Source: Lepas anatifera (Eukaryota; Arthropoda; Thecostraca; Lepadidae). From it: 64,000 bases of DNA. The translations under genes were made by a program, and so were the position numbers. Location of the stretch: NCBI GenBank assembly GCA_034440635.1, contig JAOTON010001682.1, positions 340,501 to 404,500 of the forward strand, given 5' to 3'. This document shows, in pieces, positions 1 to 12,492 of the stretch (positions within the stretch are counted from its first letter, which is position 1; every line of letters starts with the position of its first letter). Under the pieces are notes generated by a model. It worked only from the letters and a program-made list of their open reading frames with translations. It did no database searches and was not told where the DNA came from.

Positions 1-102
1 AAATTTTTGCAAAAAGAGGCACAGAATAGAAAATAAAATGATTATTCATTGCATTTGGTTACCGTGTATTCTCACAAATTCGTAAGCGGTTCCTAAGTGC
101 CA

Positions 103-1299
103 TTAACCTTCGCCCGGGTGGGGGTCTTTTTAGACCCCCTCGGTTTTTCGAAGTGACCAAAAAACGGCGGCGCGCAGGCCGCCAAACTTGGTCTAGCTGT
201 TCCTTCATCATTTTTACATCTTTCCTAAAAAATTTTGGCTCAAGGTCATATTAGGTCAGGTCACCAGGTCAGGTGAAGTGACCTCACCTCAAAAAATACT
301 TAAGACGGCATAACTAAAAGAAGGGTTAATCGATCAAGATGAAACTCATACCACATCTTGGGCCCACCAGGAGCTACAACATTTGTTCCGGGATTTTTGA
401 TATTGGTGACCTAAGGTCATGTGCAGAGCATGACCTCCCCATTGACAATGCATGGGGAAAATCACGAAATGAGCTTTTCTCAGTAAGTATGGATGGAATC
501 AACTTCAAACATCGGTTGCGACTTGCTCTTAGCCCATTTCTGAAGCTGATACCAAAATTTTTGACTTGTGACCTTTAAAAGGTCACCTTAGGTCAAATAA
601 GCATTTTTGGTCTTTTTCTCTATAAATTTTGAATAAACTAAGATAGAGCTTTTTATTTTGTCACCAAAGTGTTTGTATAGTCACTGGAAGTCAAATGATA
701 TACATCATGACTATACCAGGTCAAGTTGGGTCAGACCGTTGACCTGGGTCAGGTCAAATTCTTAAATTTGACCTGGCATAGCAATATCATATATCATTCG
801 ATTTGTATTGACAAGAGGATTGCAATGGTGCATAAACTATGGCTGTATCTTGTTTGGTTTGGAAGCTATTAGCGAAAAAGTAAACGCCCTTATGCATGGG
901 TGGCTATGGACATTCCCCAAGAATATGCCCAATATTTAGTGACCTGTAGCTCCCTAGGCTTTGACCTGACACAAAAATGAATGCCACTGTAATGAAAGCG
1001 CATCTCAAGAGCTTTCGAATGGTGTTAGAAAAATGTTTCTAGCTATCATAGTTTCTGAGATATAGGTGGTTTTCTTAGTACACCTCATATTAGCGATTTT
1101 GACCTATTTTGACCTCTGGTGACCTTGATATTGACCTGACAAGAAAAATGACCGAAGTGTTTTCGATATCATTTTCGAAGAGCTTTCGATTGCCGTTTTG
1201 CGCTTTTTTCTAGCTCTCTTAGTTTTTGAGATCGTGGGGGTCTTTTAGCCCCCCACCATGGCGAAGGTGGCTCGTACCCGCCACCGGGGCAAGGGTTAA
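103..1299 (+). mobile_element. TTAA-bounded non-autonomous DNA element, family B copy 1
   Basis: The copy begins TTAACCTTCGCCCGGGTGG and ends GGGGCAAGGGTTAA. The left end carries the hairpin GGGGGTCTTTTTAGACCCCC with a single GC-rich box. The right end carries two boxes separated by a GCCACCTTCG-like spacer, and a related hairpin of the GGGGTCTTTTAGCCCC type. The interior is dense in GGTCA/TGACC motifs. No transposase frame is visible. TTAA ends followed by CCY are a piggyBac hallmark, so I infer a piggyBac-like MITE. The same element recurs at 18608, 32259 (inverted) and 42318 (inverted, interrupted). Confidence 0.85.
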
Positions 1300-2422
1300 C
1301 AGCAGTTTAAGACACGGCTCAATGGTGAAGGAATTCCTCCACGCCTATGTGACCTCACTCGGGCGTGGAGGAATCCCTCTTGAACTGTTATTGGGATATA
1401 TGGATGAACTCTTTAGGTAAAGGTATCTTGTCGGACGCCAGCTCGTCTAGTTTGATTTGGGGGTCACACTATGCCTCACATTTGAGGTAGGTGAGAGCGT
1501 TGCATGGTGCTCTGACCGTCCTGACAGCATGGGCTTCAGCTGCGTCGGCGTTGACCCCAATGAGAACAGCAGCAGAGTGTCAGAGTCGGGTATATTGATC
1601 TTGTCAGTGTCTCTGTGGACAGATTATCCGCCATTGCACCAGTTTTTGGACGATTGAATCGATGTGTCTAATTACCAGTTAGAGTATGGTATGGATTTTA
1701 TATCCGAATGGATCCCTGGGCCTCTAGAAGATCGGGTTTAATTGGCCGGAAACCACATAATGCTCTTGGAACTGGGTATTAGTTTATTCCATTATTCTGG
1801 CGTTAGTCGAGCTTTCTGGATGTGGATTGAATTTACCGATTTCATGAAGAAACTGCCGGTATAGAACAGATTATATTCGAAAATTATTGACCGTGATATA
1901 CTCGGTTACAAACTGGCCTAAGATTATGCCGCTTTAAGACGATTATGTCCCGTTAGATCAAGGGATCTTTCAACAGGTTAAGGTCAGCAGGTCTCAGAGA
2001 GCTATTTTCGACAGTTATTTTCACACAGGTCCGTGCATGGCACTGATCAGCACAGTTCTTCAGACGAATATTCGGATGATTCGGCTGCCGTCTGCACTGT
2101 TGCTGATTGGATGATTGGATTGGATGATTGGATTGTTGGCTGGTTGTCAGCTTATCAGAGTGAGCCGAGGACGAAATACTCAAATTTATCCCCGAACACC
2201 GCAGCAAATGGATCGCAATCGACAACAAATAGGAATTATGGATATGAACTAGGATGTGGGTCCCAAAATATCGCTCATTTTAATGAAGTTTTAGGTGTGG
2301 GTCCGATTCGGGTCGAAAATTCTGGTTTTGAAACGTATTAACCCACATTGGCCGTGGAAATTCTTGGGTAACTTGGATTAGATCTCAGTTTTATTTGCCG
2401 TGGCGGGCATAGTGGTAATCAT
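1300..2422. other. Unassigned stretch with one imperfect hairpin
   Basis: No gene or known repeat was recognised. Short open frames here carry no motif and are broken by stops. An imperfect inverted repeat lies at about 1330-1376, with arms reading GGAATTCCTCCACGCC and GGGCGTGGAGGAATCC. Around 2100-2135 there are short repeats of ATTGGATGATTGG type. Confidence 0.3.
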
Positions 2423-2674
2423 CATAGGCAGATTCAGGATTTCCGATCGAGAGGGCACATGGTCGGGTGGGGCACCATCAGGACCAGGGGCGGCACTTTT
2501 AGACAGCATATCTATCATATGGGCGCTAAATGGCCCAAATCCCATCACAGGGCGCCAACACTCCTGTGGAGTGGGAAGCAACCCTTCAGGGCACCATGTG
2601 ACCATTTCTTCAAAGGGGCGCCGGGGGTCGGTTGAGGCGCAGTGTCCTCTTTCTTCCTCCTGGATCCGCCTATG
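2423..2674. mobile_element. hAT-like MITE, family G (CATAGGCGGATCCAGG ends), copy 1
   Basis: The element starts CATAGGCAGATTCAGG and ends CCTGGATCCGCCTATG, so it has terminal inverted repeats. Flanking 8-mers GTAATCAT and GCAATTAT agree at 6 of 8 positions, consistent with an aged 8-bp target duplication. The interior contains the GGGCGCCAA and GGGGCGCC blocks shared by all family G copies. It is non-coding. Confidence 0.65.
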
Positions 2675-3033
2675 GCAATTATATAAAGAAGGTAAGACCT
2701 GAACGGGTCCCGGAAGTGCAGTCGGTTATAACGCGCCTTCAGCTTGATCAAGCCACCCTTTGCGGGCGGAATTGAGCCAACCAAGAGGCAGGTTTGGGTC
2801 ATGTCGCCCTAGCCCAGTTTTAGTTTATTTCCCTCCCTCTTTGACGCCGTCCAGCTTTGACTATGGTGTGCTGTAAAACCGTGGGTAAAAAGGGTGGAAC
2901 ATGAGGGGATTAGCTCAGGAGGCGCCGTCAGCACACACGGCTATTTAGGTTCATGCGCAATGAGCTTAGACTGCGCTGCGGGGGAGCTGTCCCGCCGCAA
3001 ACTGGCTTCTGGAGCCACTTAAGTAGCCAGTGG

Positions 3034-3288
3034 CATAGGCGGATCCAGGACAGCAAAAGGGGCACTTCTTCTATTGACCATCTGTACCCCCTAAATTGGT
3101 CACAGTGTTCCCTGAAAGGTTTATAGCGCCCCCGAAATGTCGCCTCTCTCCCCTCCCTCAGGATGTGAGTATTGGTGCCCCACGATAGGATCTGGCACCC
3201 AACTGATAGGTCTTTCCGTCCAAAGTTGCGCCCCCTTGTCCGGATGGCGCTCCCCCTCCCTTCATCAGCAATCCTGGATCCGCTTATG
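3034..3288. mobile_element. hAT-like MITE, family G copy 2
   Basis: This is a full-length copy bounded by CATAGGCGGATCCAGGA and TCCTGGATCCGCTTATG. It is about 255 bp and carries the family G interior. The flanks start GCCAG on both sides, a partial 8-bp target duplication. Its orientation is opposite to the copies at 22449 and 23744. Confidence 0.65.
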
Positions 3289-4586
3289 GCCAGCGATGAC
3301 ATTGGGTCATAGTTTATTCTTTAGCCGGATTGCGTGGGTTCTACACAGGGCCCTTATCAGGCAGAGGTCAGAAGATGTCTCTATTTTCCCAGCGGCGTCC
3401 CACTTTCCTCGAGATACGGAAGTTTCCTCGAACAAAGAGTGCTTTTGGAATCTTGGGTAGGAGGAAATGATTATATCCAAAGGAAAGAAGTGCCAGGTAC
3501 CAGGTTACAATATTATGCCACGTATGAATTATTGTTTGCACCCCAATGGGCACCAGCCTCAGTTTCAGAAATATTTAAACATCCCACTTGCTAAGATGTC
3601 CCCAACAACGGTGCCAAGATCACGGTCTTCTGACCTCTACTTAGTAGGACTAATGAACATCGCCACGGAGTTTCTTGTTTTAGGTGTTAATTCCACCTGG
3701 AGACGGTGTGGAAAAGGTGAGGAGGTGAAGGTCAAACGGAATGTCTATGCACGAGACTGCTCTGCAGATAGTTCACCGGTTAGGAAATTTCCGAACTTTT
3801 GCGCATGACAACGTAGCTTAGAGGGGAGACAAGGTGGGAATCATCAGTCACCTGTCCACATTTGGGAGAACTGTTGACCCCGGATCGCCATTTGGAAAGA
3901 CGCATTTATCATCCCTCGCTTTTTGGATGCATATGGTACAAATGTTTAGCTTCTCTCATATGACTTCCCCGCTACAAATTTCTAGCGCCATCGCCGATGG
4001 AAGTTCGGGACTGGCACTGGATGCAAAAATACCATTTAGCAGTTTAAGACATATCAAGTTAGAAAATATAGAATCAAGCAAATATAAATGTGGCCACACC
4101 TTACACATTGCCAAGAGGCATAGCTATTACCAGTAGTGTCGAATCAAAATCAATGATTTAGGGGGCAAAGGGGCCAAAAATTGTAAAAACATATGGTTTT
4201 ACGGTTTTTGGGCGAAAATCGGGGAGTTAGGGGAAGGCAAACACCTTTTCTACATGAAAATGGCCGAAAATCCGGCGTCTTAGGAAGGTAAATACCCTTT
4301 CCACCACCTCCCCCTCCTCCCTCTCCCCCTGGTACCGCCAGTGAGCACCAGTGACATACTTTTTTCGCATTGTGTCCTTACGGCACCTCCTCCCCCTCCC
4401 CCTACGTCACGTGGTGTCTGCACCACCCCCCCCCCGGTGTCACCGTGTCCCATTGCGCCACATCAGGACCTTTCACCTGTCCTGCATGCGCAGGCTTCTG
4501 CAGATACCAGACAGAGGTAAAAAGGAATGTTTAGAAAGACAGAGGTGAGTGGCTCTACCTATTGGGTCAGGGGGTCAAGCTGGCTC
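3289..4586. other. Unassigned stretch, pyrimidine-rich near 4300-4450
   Basis: No gene was recognised. Short overlapping frames at 3334-3808 carry no motif. Positions 4300-4450 are C/T-rich (runs of CCTCCCCCTCC type) and low in complexity. The stretch ends at the TTAA element beginning at 4587. Confidence 0.3.
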
Positions 4587-5621
4587 TTAACCCTCGCCCC
4601 ACCGGGGGGCCATCGATGGCCCCCCTAAGGTTTTTCCGGGATAGCAGAAAAACGACGAGGCGCAGCACCGCGGTTGAGGGCTCTACCTCTCACTGCATCA
4701 TTTTCCCATCATCCCTGAAATTTTTTACCCCGGGTCACTCAAGGTCAGGTCACCAGACGAGGTCAACCAAGGTCACCTCACTTCACCTTTAGAGCTCTGT
4801 AAGAGCTACATTTCAAAGTCGATCGATTTGAAACTTCCTACACTTCATGACCCCTCCAGGGTCTACAAGGTGTATATCCGGGATTTTTCGATTTCGTGCC
4901 CTGAGGTCAGGTCACGAGGCGACCTCTCCCATTGGAAAAGCATGGGGAAAAGCTATTTCATGATATAAAAGTCACAAAAATGATTGCAAATACTCAGACT
5001 GCTCAGAACAACGTTTTTTGGACACCCTTTCACGGATCCCAGGGGTCATATTTGCCCTTTGACTTTTCCAAGGTCATCCAAGGTCACCAGAGGTCAAAAA
5101 CAGTATTTCGACAATAACTTTTGACCTAATTGAGCTAGAGCGGTGAAACAAACACCATCGTGTTTGTCTTGTCACTGGCGTTTATTTGATATACGGCAAG
5201 GTCACTTTTTGACCTTTGGTGACCTCAGGTCATATTAGGTCACGAGGTGACCTCTGGCGGTCAAACCACTGGCGGGAGGTCTTTACGTTCCACATAGCGG
5301 AAAAAGTACTGGCAATTTGCTATCAAATGTACTTTACCAGGCCTGAATAGCTCTAATGACATAAGAGTTATGCCCAGTTTGCTTAATCATTGCATATTTG
5401 AGTGAAAATAGCCGATCTTGACCTAATTTGACCTCTGGAGGTCAAACCATTGACCTGAGCACTAAAACATGCGAAGTAATTTCTTACTGAATTCACGCGA
5501 GCTTTCTATTGCACTTTGCAGATTTGCGCTAACGCCCATATTTTTGGGGTTAGAGGGGGGGCTATCGATGGCCCCCGGTGGGGCGAAGGTGGCGCCGGAC
5601 CCCCGGTGGGGCGCGGGTTAA
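4587..5621 (+). mobile_element. TTAA-bounded element, family A copy 1
   Basis: The copy begins TTAACCCTCGCCCCACCGG and ends CCGGTGGGGCGCGGGTTAA. Each end has the palindrome GGGCCATCGATGGCCC just inside the GC box. The right end repeats the box around a TCCGGCGCCACCTT spacer. By eye the interior holds about two dozen GGTCA/TGACC motifs, including AGGTCAGGTCA and inverted pairs. Seven copies in the window are nearly identical, so the family was recently mobile. No transposase is encoded. Confidence 0.9.
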
Positions 5622-5984
5622 GTCAACACATGATATTCTCAGTTTACTAGTTAGTTTAGTTAGTTTAGTTCTTTCTTATATTCGTAAGTTGTTAAAATAT
5701 TTCTCTTAAACTAATATCCGCTGTGCTATTATATATAGCACTTGCTCATTTTTTTAGCAGTTTCGGAACTCCACTACGTTTTTGTGAATTTTTGTGGTTG
5801 TTTTTTTGTCAGTGGTTTTGTCATGGTTTCGGTTGCAGGACAGTGAACGATCGGATAATGGCAACGACGTGCAAATTATTTGCATAATCAGTTAACATCT
5901 GGTGTCATGGACCTGATTTTTTCGTGCGAGTGCAAAATACCACCATGCCCTCCTAATGACCTTGAACCCTAAATAGCATCGCGG

Positions 5985-6165
5985 GCAAGTTACTAAAAGT
6001 GTGCGTGTTGGAGCTTAACGACAAACTGCTTATTTCCACAGTGTTGGAATGGATTACGGGGACTAGCTCTTGCTTCGTTCAGGGGACCTAACGGGATTTG
6101 AAACGGGGACACTTGCCTTCGAAAGCTGACTCTCAGTACTGCTGAGCCAACCCTTGCCTTGTTCA
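5985..6165 (-). repeat. Degenerate tRNA-derived SINE
   Basis: On the minus strand there is a tRNA-like head with a B-box-like GTTTCAAATCCCG, then CCCTGAACGAAGCAAGAGC and a CATTCCAACACTGTGG segment. These correspond to the TTCCCTGAACAAGGAGCAAG and CTTCCAACAGGG segments of the cleaner copies at 9422 and 53189. It is strongly diverged and the ends are approximate. Confidence 0.5.
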
Positions 6166-6355
6166 AGCTCTCGACAAGCTCGAAGGATAGTGTGCAAGTA
6201 AGAATACTTTTCTCTCCTCCAAGTTTTCCCTGAATACGGAAAACTGCTGTGAATACTGCCAGATGAGTGGCGCTTTATGCGATCATCAGCAACGCTACCA
6301 CCTTCGTCAAGCTTGGATCGTGCCTATTGTACGGCAAAGCACTTTTCAGACTGAT

Positions 6356-6536
6356 GTACGGCGCCACTTATGACCGGAAAAAGCTATCAGGTGGGCGCCA
6401 AATCCTATCGGTGGGCACCGACTTTCGCATCCTGGGGGGGTGGGAAGCGACATTTCAGGGGGCGCCATCGACCTTCAGGGGGCGCCGAGGGTCGATGGGG
6501 GCACGTGCCCCCTTGCCCCCCCTGGATCCGCCTATG
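6356..6536. mobile_element. Family G MITE, copy 3, truncated, with long flanking repeat
   Basis: The right end CCTGGATCCGCCTATG is intact. The left part starts inside the element at GGCGCCACTTATGACCGG. The 12-mer TTTCAGACTGAT occurs immediately before (6344-6355) and immediately after (6537-6548) the element. Confidence 0.6.
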
Positions 6537-7169
6537 TTTCAGACTGATACCTCCGTCACATGCTAGAACAGCTGAGATATCTGTCTCCGCCTGTCTCGGA
6601 TGTATACCGTTAGGTAGGCCTAATCCTTCCTTAGGCATTGCACGATCATAAATGTATGTTTCGCCGTGTGCTTCACGACATTTTTCATGGTGAATAAGGC
6701 TGCTAAAAATGTTTTGACATGGAGCAAGGAAATGTGTTTATTTTTACCCAGACATCAGGGAAAAGATATCCCAGGGCTAAGCCCTCGTGTTTTTTTTTGG
6801 GGGGGAACCGAAGAGTCACAAATGAATTAAGTGTTTGTAGTTTTCCCATAAAGCGATCCCTCTGAGAATACTAATTCTGACGGTGAACTTATTTTTGTCA
6901 TCCTTACTTTAGTATGGATGATTTTTCATCATTTGTTTTTCGCGCCGCTTATCAATTACTGTATTTTGAGGTCGCTTTAAATACACAGTGCTCATACTTT
7001 CGTTTTTCTATGATTTTCCTTGGTGGTTCACTAGCCTCGGCTGAAACAAGGGCCACATAACCAGCTTGCTCTCCATCAAGTCTACTCACCTAACAACTCT
7101 ATCTAGGGATTTTTTCTCAGGCCAGTAGCTGCAACACTTTTCAACACCTTTGCAAATCTGACAGTTAGT

Positions 7170-7317
7170 TACGTGTCGGACGGGGCGGCAACAGGGGTGG
7201 GGCATCAGACCCTTCCCTTTCAGCCAATATTTCCCTCTCATTGTAATACAGGTCTTTCGCGTCTGGCCTTTTTACCCCCTAACCCACCCCTGACGATGTT
7301 CTGGCTACGCCACTGCA
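7170..7317. mobile_element. hAT-like terminal fragment
   Basis: The sequence GGCTACGCCACTG at the right end matches the terminal repeat of the large hAT-type element at 45313-50908. No convincing partner end was found on the left, so this may be a broken copy. The left boundary is uncertain. Confidence 0.35.
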
Positions 7318-8010
7318 GAGCGCTAGTAGGTTTTGAAAGGCCCCACGAAGATTATTCCAGTAGGCAATGCAGAGCCCAGCTTAAGCGCTTAGCCTTTTAG
7401 TTATTACACCAGAGCCAGGATCAGGGAAGCGCAGTTTCGTCAATAGAAAGTAGTGTTGGCTTAGGAAGCGTGTGACCATTTATAACATAGAAAAACAATA
7501 TTTCATAAGAGAATGAATGACTTGAATATTTTGAGGTGGATGGGAAGGTACTTCCGGTTGATCTACTTCCCTGAATAGAATCATGAATTCTGACCTATAT
7601 GCTACAAGTTCATTCTAATTAGAAACTCAATTCAGACTTCAGTCATCATTAGCAACTCGAGGAAGTTTAGGTGATTGACATAGCATCTCTTCTCTTTATA
7701 CTTTTGAAATATATTATCACAATTCTGAACAGTTTATAAATTACTGGACGCATATTTTGTTATTTTTATCCCCGTCCTCCTCAAACAATGCTTTTTGACT
7801 CCCATGTATAAAAAAGAACAAATACCACAACACACTTTTAATAACGAACCGACTCCCCCCACTTTTACGTTACGTGATTTATGGACGGTCACTAGGAGGC
7901 CAGGCCGACAATTCCCAACAATGAGCTATCGTCAAGGAGAGGTGCATCCGGTCAGTCCGGCGACGAAATGCCTACGCGCGCCTGCACAGCTGTCAGTATT
8001 AGCATACCAG

Positions 8011-8434
8011 CAGTGGCGGATCCAGTTCTGAATTTAAGGGGGTTTTAGGGGCTCAACCATAACCTACCGATACCCCGACTAGCATCTTGCTATTTGATTA
8101 TCAGAGGAATAGAAATATACCAACACGCTAACAATTTTGGTGACAAAAGTAGATCACGTCGGTAACAAAAAGGCAAGATTATGCACACCTCAGCATTGAA
8201 AAATGGCTCTCAGTCAGCTAATTTGTAAGCTATTTAATATTTACAAGGACTCGGAGAGTCTGGAAAATAATTCTCTTTTGGTGCAAAAGCTCAATATTTT
8301 TGCCCACACAATCTTTGTTTAAAATCCATTGGCGACACTTAAACACTTTTTCTTGCCTCTGGTGATTACTACAGACGCTTGTTTTAGGGAGATTCATCCC
8401 CTTAACCCCCCCCCCACCCTTGCATCCGCCTCTG
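8011..8434. mobile_element. hAT-like non-autonomous element with 8-bp target duplication
   Basis: The element begins CAGTGGCGGATCCAG and ends CTTGCATCCGCCTCTG, which are inverted repeats of each other with a few mismatches. The flanking 8-mers are CATACCAG and CATACCGC. An 8-bp duplication with CAGTGGCG-type ends is typical of hAT transposons. It is non-coding. Confidence 0.75.
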
Positions 8435-8816
8435 CATACCGCTGTGCGACTCGCAGTGCATAGGATTAGTAGCAAGGTCTTGCAAGAGAGGTGGTCGAAG
8501 CACTAAGTCACATGGATTCGTGCCGGACGCTCACTGACCGGAGACCAGGGGCGGATTCAGGAAAGGTAGCGGGCGGGAAAGAAATTCCCAACAATCTCCG
8601 ATTCTCCTCTATCTCTTGTTTAAGAAACAAGTGTGTTTTCCACAAGTTCTGCTCATCGCCTTAACCACCAGGCCAGACATGGAACTGGCCGCCGCCGATA
8701 CATCTCGAGTTGGGAAAGTTGACATAAGGGAAAACATTTAATCATCAACAGCCAAGACTTCACAACGCTACAAAATTCCGTCACAATGAAAAAGCACGGC
8801 TAGTCAAATTGTTCTG

Positions 8817-9218
8817 TCAGCGGCTTAAAATAGTTGCTTCAGGTGTCGTAAATAAGACGACACACCTCTTCAGTCGTTCAAAAGGATTGGTCAAGATATT
8901 GTTTATTTGTGGGTAATCTAAAATTTCGTTTACAACGTGATGAGCCCGCATATATACAGAGGTCTGAACAGTGTTCACCTGACCAAAGGACACATTTAAC
9001 AAAGTTACAGGAGTACTTCTGGTAGCTTCAGATGGTACACGAGGGGGGAAACATTCTAAAAGATGAGATGATGAAATAGGACCTCTAAAGACCTTGCATT
9101 TGAATTGAATATTATGCTGCACACACCTCGTCAGTAGAGCGCGCACCTCATAAACTAACCTCATACGTTGGTGCCCCTTACCTAGCCTAATTCTGAAGGA
9201 ATTTACAGATTTTCCCAA
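8817..9218 (-). other. Unrecognised 133-codon open frame
   Basis: This is an open frame of 133 codons on the minus strand in an otherwise repeat-poor stretch. Composition looks protein-like, with residues such as RLVYEVRALLTR near the N-terminus. No domain, signal peptide or membrane segment was recognised, and no splice sites were assigned. It could be a host exon, a decayed transposon frame or chance. Confidence 0.2.
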
Positions 9219-9421
9219 GCATGAGCAGACGGGTACGTGGAGGCCAAATTTGAAGAGTTTACTATCCGAGTGGAATAGTTTCTCTGAGCGGCGAGTCAGA
9301 GCTTACAATCCTATCCCCCCATTCCTCACTTCTTACCGGGGACGACGTCCTTATTTATATAATTATTGGTCTAATGAAAAAACATTATATATCATCGATG
9401 GGAAGATAGCTCTGATGGAGA

Positions 9422-9600
9422 GGGCGGTAGTGGAGTGGCCAGCCTAGCTGGCTTCCAATCAGCCGACCAGGGTTCAAGGCCCGGCGGCTTCCCTGAACAA
9501 GGAGCAAGCCGGCTCCCTAGAAATCCTACCAACAGGGAAAGAGTTGGCGAAGCCATATGACACTGGCAGTTTGTGCGTCAATAAGCTCAAAAAATTATTA
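9422..9600 (+). repeat. tRNA-derived SINE
   Basis: The head GGGCGGTAGTGGAGTGG resembles a tRNA 5' half. It is followed by a Pol III B-box-like GGTTCAAGGCC, then TTCCCTGAACAAGGAGCAAG, CCAACAGGGAAAGAGTTGGC and CCATATGACACTGGCAG. The tail ends in AATAAGCTCAAAAAATTATT. Other copies of this family lie at 38135, 53189, 53385 and 60674, with a tail fragment at 11405. Confidence 0.75.
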
Positions 9601-10298
9601 ATAAATATAATGAAGCTTCCTTGAATCGTTGACATTGATGAAATAATATCATTGAATTCCGTATTTGGATATTTGGCTTTTGTCAGACATTACAACAAAT
9701 ATACAGATTCTGGGCTGTTGATCTCCACATTTACACTTTAGTTTTGGGCAAAACAAAGCTCGTTATCATTTAAGCTCCAGGAGTATTCTTCTGTAGCAGT
9801 TGTAAAAGCTGCCTTTTTGCCTTGACTGAGAGAAATTCAGTCCTCGGCAAATATTCCGGGTCAAATCAATATTAAGAGCACAGCAGAAGCGTGTAATCGG
9901 TTTTAAGAGAATCAGCTGCATTCTTGTTAGACGAATTGGACTTTGTGGTTTCCCCAGACCTCCTCTCACGCCATCAGGTCATTGTCAAGTTTTACACAAC
10001 GATCCGATAACTTTAAGCCACGGGGAATTCATCACTCTTTCAATGACCACTGAGAGGGCCATGCTTTCTGATTAAAAAACTGAACATAGCACACGTTAAT
10101 CTTTGAAAGTAAAAAAAACTTTGCATGCTGGGCTGGCTGGATTTGTTTGCATGCAGTCGGACAGATTGCACCGACCACGTCTAGCGATTTTTTTCAAACA
10201 TCTCTACTGTCAGTTGATTTCGACTAGTAATGCATGTGCACAATCATTAATATTTGCAGCATGCATTTCTCTCCCCGTGCAAAATTTACCTTTCCCTA

Positions 10299-11138
10299 TT
10301 AACGCGCGCATTGACGGGGGTCTGAGCCACCTTCGCTTTGACGGGGGCGTGTACCCGCCCCCTCCCCCTAAGATCTCGAGAACCAGGCTAGGTAGCGAAA
10401 AAAGGTAAACAGCGTGGGGTAGCCCATCAGCTTCTCCATCGAAAATATTTGAATCTTTTTTGTCAGGTCAAATTTAAGGTCCCTAGAGGTCAAAATCAGC
10501 CATCATAGGGAGAACATGTAAATGAAGGATTCCGGTAATTACATCTGAACAAGTAAATATAGAGCAAAACAGCTTGAACTATATGAATCATCGCAGCAAT
10601 TCTAATCGAATAATATATAATATTACCCGGCTAGGTCAAATCAAGGATTTGACCTGACCTAAGGTCAGGTCAAAGTCAAATTATATAAAATGTGTATCAT
10701 TAGAACCGCAGAGACAAGGCAAATCTAATGCAGCTAAAATAAACGCCCTATCACCATCCATTACTAAGTTATTCAGTTAAAACCATTTTCCCATGTATTT
10801 CCAATGGAGAGGTCATAGTTTGTACCTGACCTTACGTCATTGATATAAAAAATACGGGAACAAATTTTAGAGAACTTGGTGGGCCCATTATGTGATATGA
10901 ATTTCAATCGGATAAGTTCACCCTGTTCCCACTTATGCTATCTCAAACTATTTTTGAGGTCAGGTCACTTGACCTGTACTGGTGACCTGACCTCAGATGA
11001 CCTGACCTTTTTTGATATAAGTTGTAAAAATGAAACAAAAGGTATGCCAAGTACAGCGGCGCTAGGCGCCGCCGTTTTTATGCTATCTCCGAAAAACCCG
11101 AGGGGGCGGGTACCCGCCCCCGTCAATACGTATGTTAA
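10299..11138 (-). mobile_element. TTAA-bounded element, family E
   Basis: Ends are TTAACGCGCGCATTGACGGG and the inverted CCCGTCAATACGTATGTTAA. Hairpins inside each end read GGGGGCG/CCCGCCCCC around GTAC. The two-box end is on the left, so the element lies in reverse relative to family A at 4587. The interior has the AGGTCA-rich character and the GGGTTTTTCGG block of the other families. This is the only copy in the window, 840 bp long. Confidence 0.75.
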
Positions 11139-11404
11139 TATTAAGTTAGACGGTTTCAACTATCTCCAACTTTCAATTTTGGTTCATTCATTATCATTTA
11201 GATAATTTGTATTGTTCCTAGCTCATGTAAGTCGACTTGTATCTTCTAAAATATGATAAACAGCTCCAGGATTTAACTCAGCTGCCAAAAGAGCATGATC
11301 TCGTTTCTCAACATCATGCAAAAGGTACCGGGAAGTGTGATACTTAGGCGAGGACCAAAATACTCAAATCACTATCATATTAATTTAACCATGAATTGCT
11401 GCTA

Positions 11405-11450
11405 TAGCTATATGACCGCTGGCAGTTGGTGCGTCGATAAACCCGCCCCC
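11405..11450 (+). repeat. SINE tail fragment
   Basis: TATATGACCGCTGGCAGTTG followed by GTGCGTCGATAA matches the CATATGACACTGGCAGTTTG plus GTGCGTCAATAA tail of the SINE at 9422. Only the tail portion is present. Confidence 0.45.
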
Positions 11451-11470
11451 TCCCCAATTGCTGCAATCAC

Positions 11471-12492
11471 TTAACCCTCGCCCCACCGGGGGCATCGATG
11501 GCCCCTAAGGTTTTTGCGGGATAGCAGAAAAACGACGAGGCGCAGCACCGCAGTTGAGGGCTCTACCTCTCACTGCGTCATTTTCCCATCATCCCTGAAA
11601 TTTTTACCCCGGGTCACCCAAGGTCAGGTCACCAGACGAGGTCAACCAAGGTCACCTCACTTCACTTTAGGCTCTGTAAGAGCTACATTTCAAAGTCGAT
11701 CGATTTGAAACTTCCTACACTTCATAACCCCTCCAGGGTCTACAAGGTGTATATCCGGGATTTTTCGATTTCGTGCCCTGAGGTCAGGTCACGAGGCGAC
11801 CTCTCCCATTGGAAAAGCATAGGGAAAAGTTGTTTCATGATATAAAAGCCACAAAAATGATTGCAAATACTCAGACTGCTCAGAACAACGTTTTTGGACA
11901 CCCTTTCACGGATCCCAGGGGTCATATTTGCCCTTTGACTTTTCCAAGGTCATCCAAGGTCACCAGAGGTCAAAAACAGTATTTTGGCAATAACTTTTGA
12001 CCTAATTGAGCTAGAGCGGTGAAACAAACACCATCGTGTTTGTCTTGTCACTGGCTTTCATTTGATATACGGCAGGTCACTTTCTGACCTTTCGTGACCT
12101 CAGGTCATATTAGGTCACGAGGCGACTTCTGGAGGTCAAACCACTGGCGGGAGGTCTTTACCTTTCTCATAGCGGAAAATTACTGGCAATTTGCTATCAA
12201 ATGTACTTTACCAGGCCTCAATAGCTCTAATGACATAAGAGTTATGCCCAGTTTGCTCAATCATTGCATATTTGAGTGAAAATAGCCGATCTTGACCTAA
12301 TTTGACCTCTGGAGGTCAAACCATTGACCTGAGCACTAAAACATGCGAAGTAATTTCCTACTGAATTCACGCAAGCTTTCTATTGCACTTTGCAGATTTG
12401 CGCTAACGCCCATATTTTCGGAGTTAGGGGGGGCCATCGATGGCCCCCGTGGGGCGAAGGTGGCGCCGGACCCCCGGTGGGGCGCGGGTTAA
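11471..12492 (+). mobile_element. TTAA-bounded element, family A copy 2
   Basis: TTAA ends, GC boxes, CCATCGATGG hairpins at both ends and the AGGTCA-rich interior all match the copy at 4587. There are only scattered substitutions and one-base indels. The length is about 1,022 bp. Confidence 0.9.

Noticed and set aside
4932..5117. About 60-codon open frame repeated in several family A copies (for example MEKHGEKLFHDIK)
   Set aside because: It recurs because the element copies are nearly identical. It carries no domain, is altered by indels in some copies, and crosses AGGTCA repeats. It is not evidence of a coding gene.
8547..8570. Lone CAGGGGCGGATTCAGG-type transposon end
   Set aside because: No matching second end or target duplication was found within the next several hundred bases.
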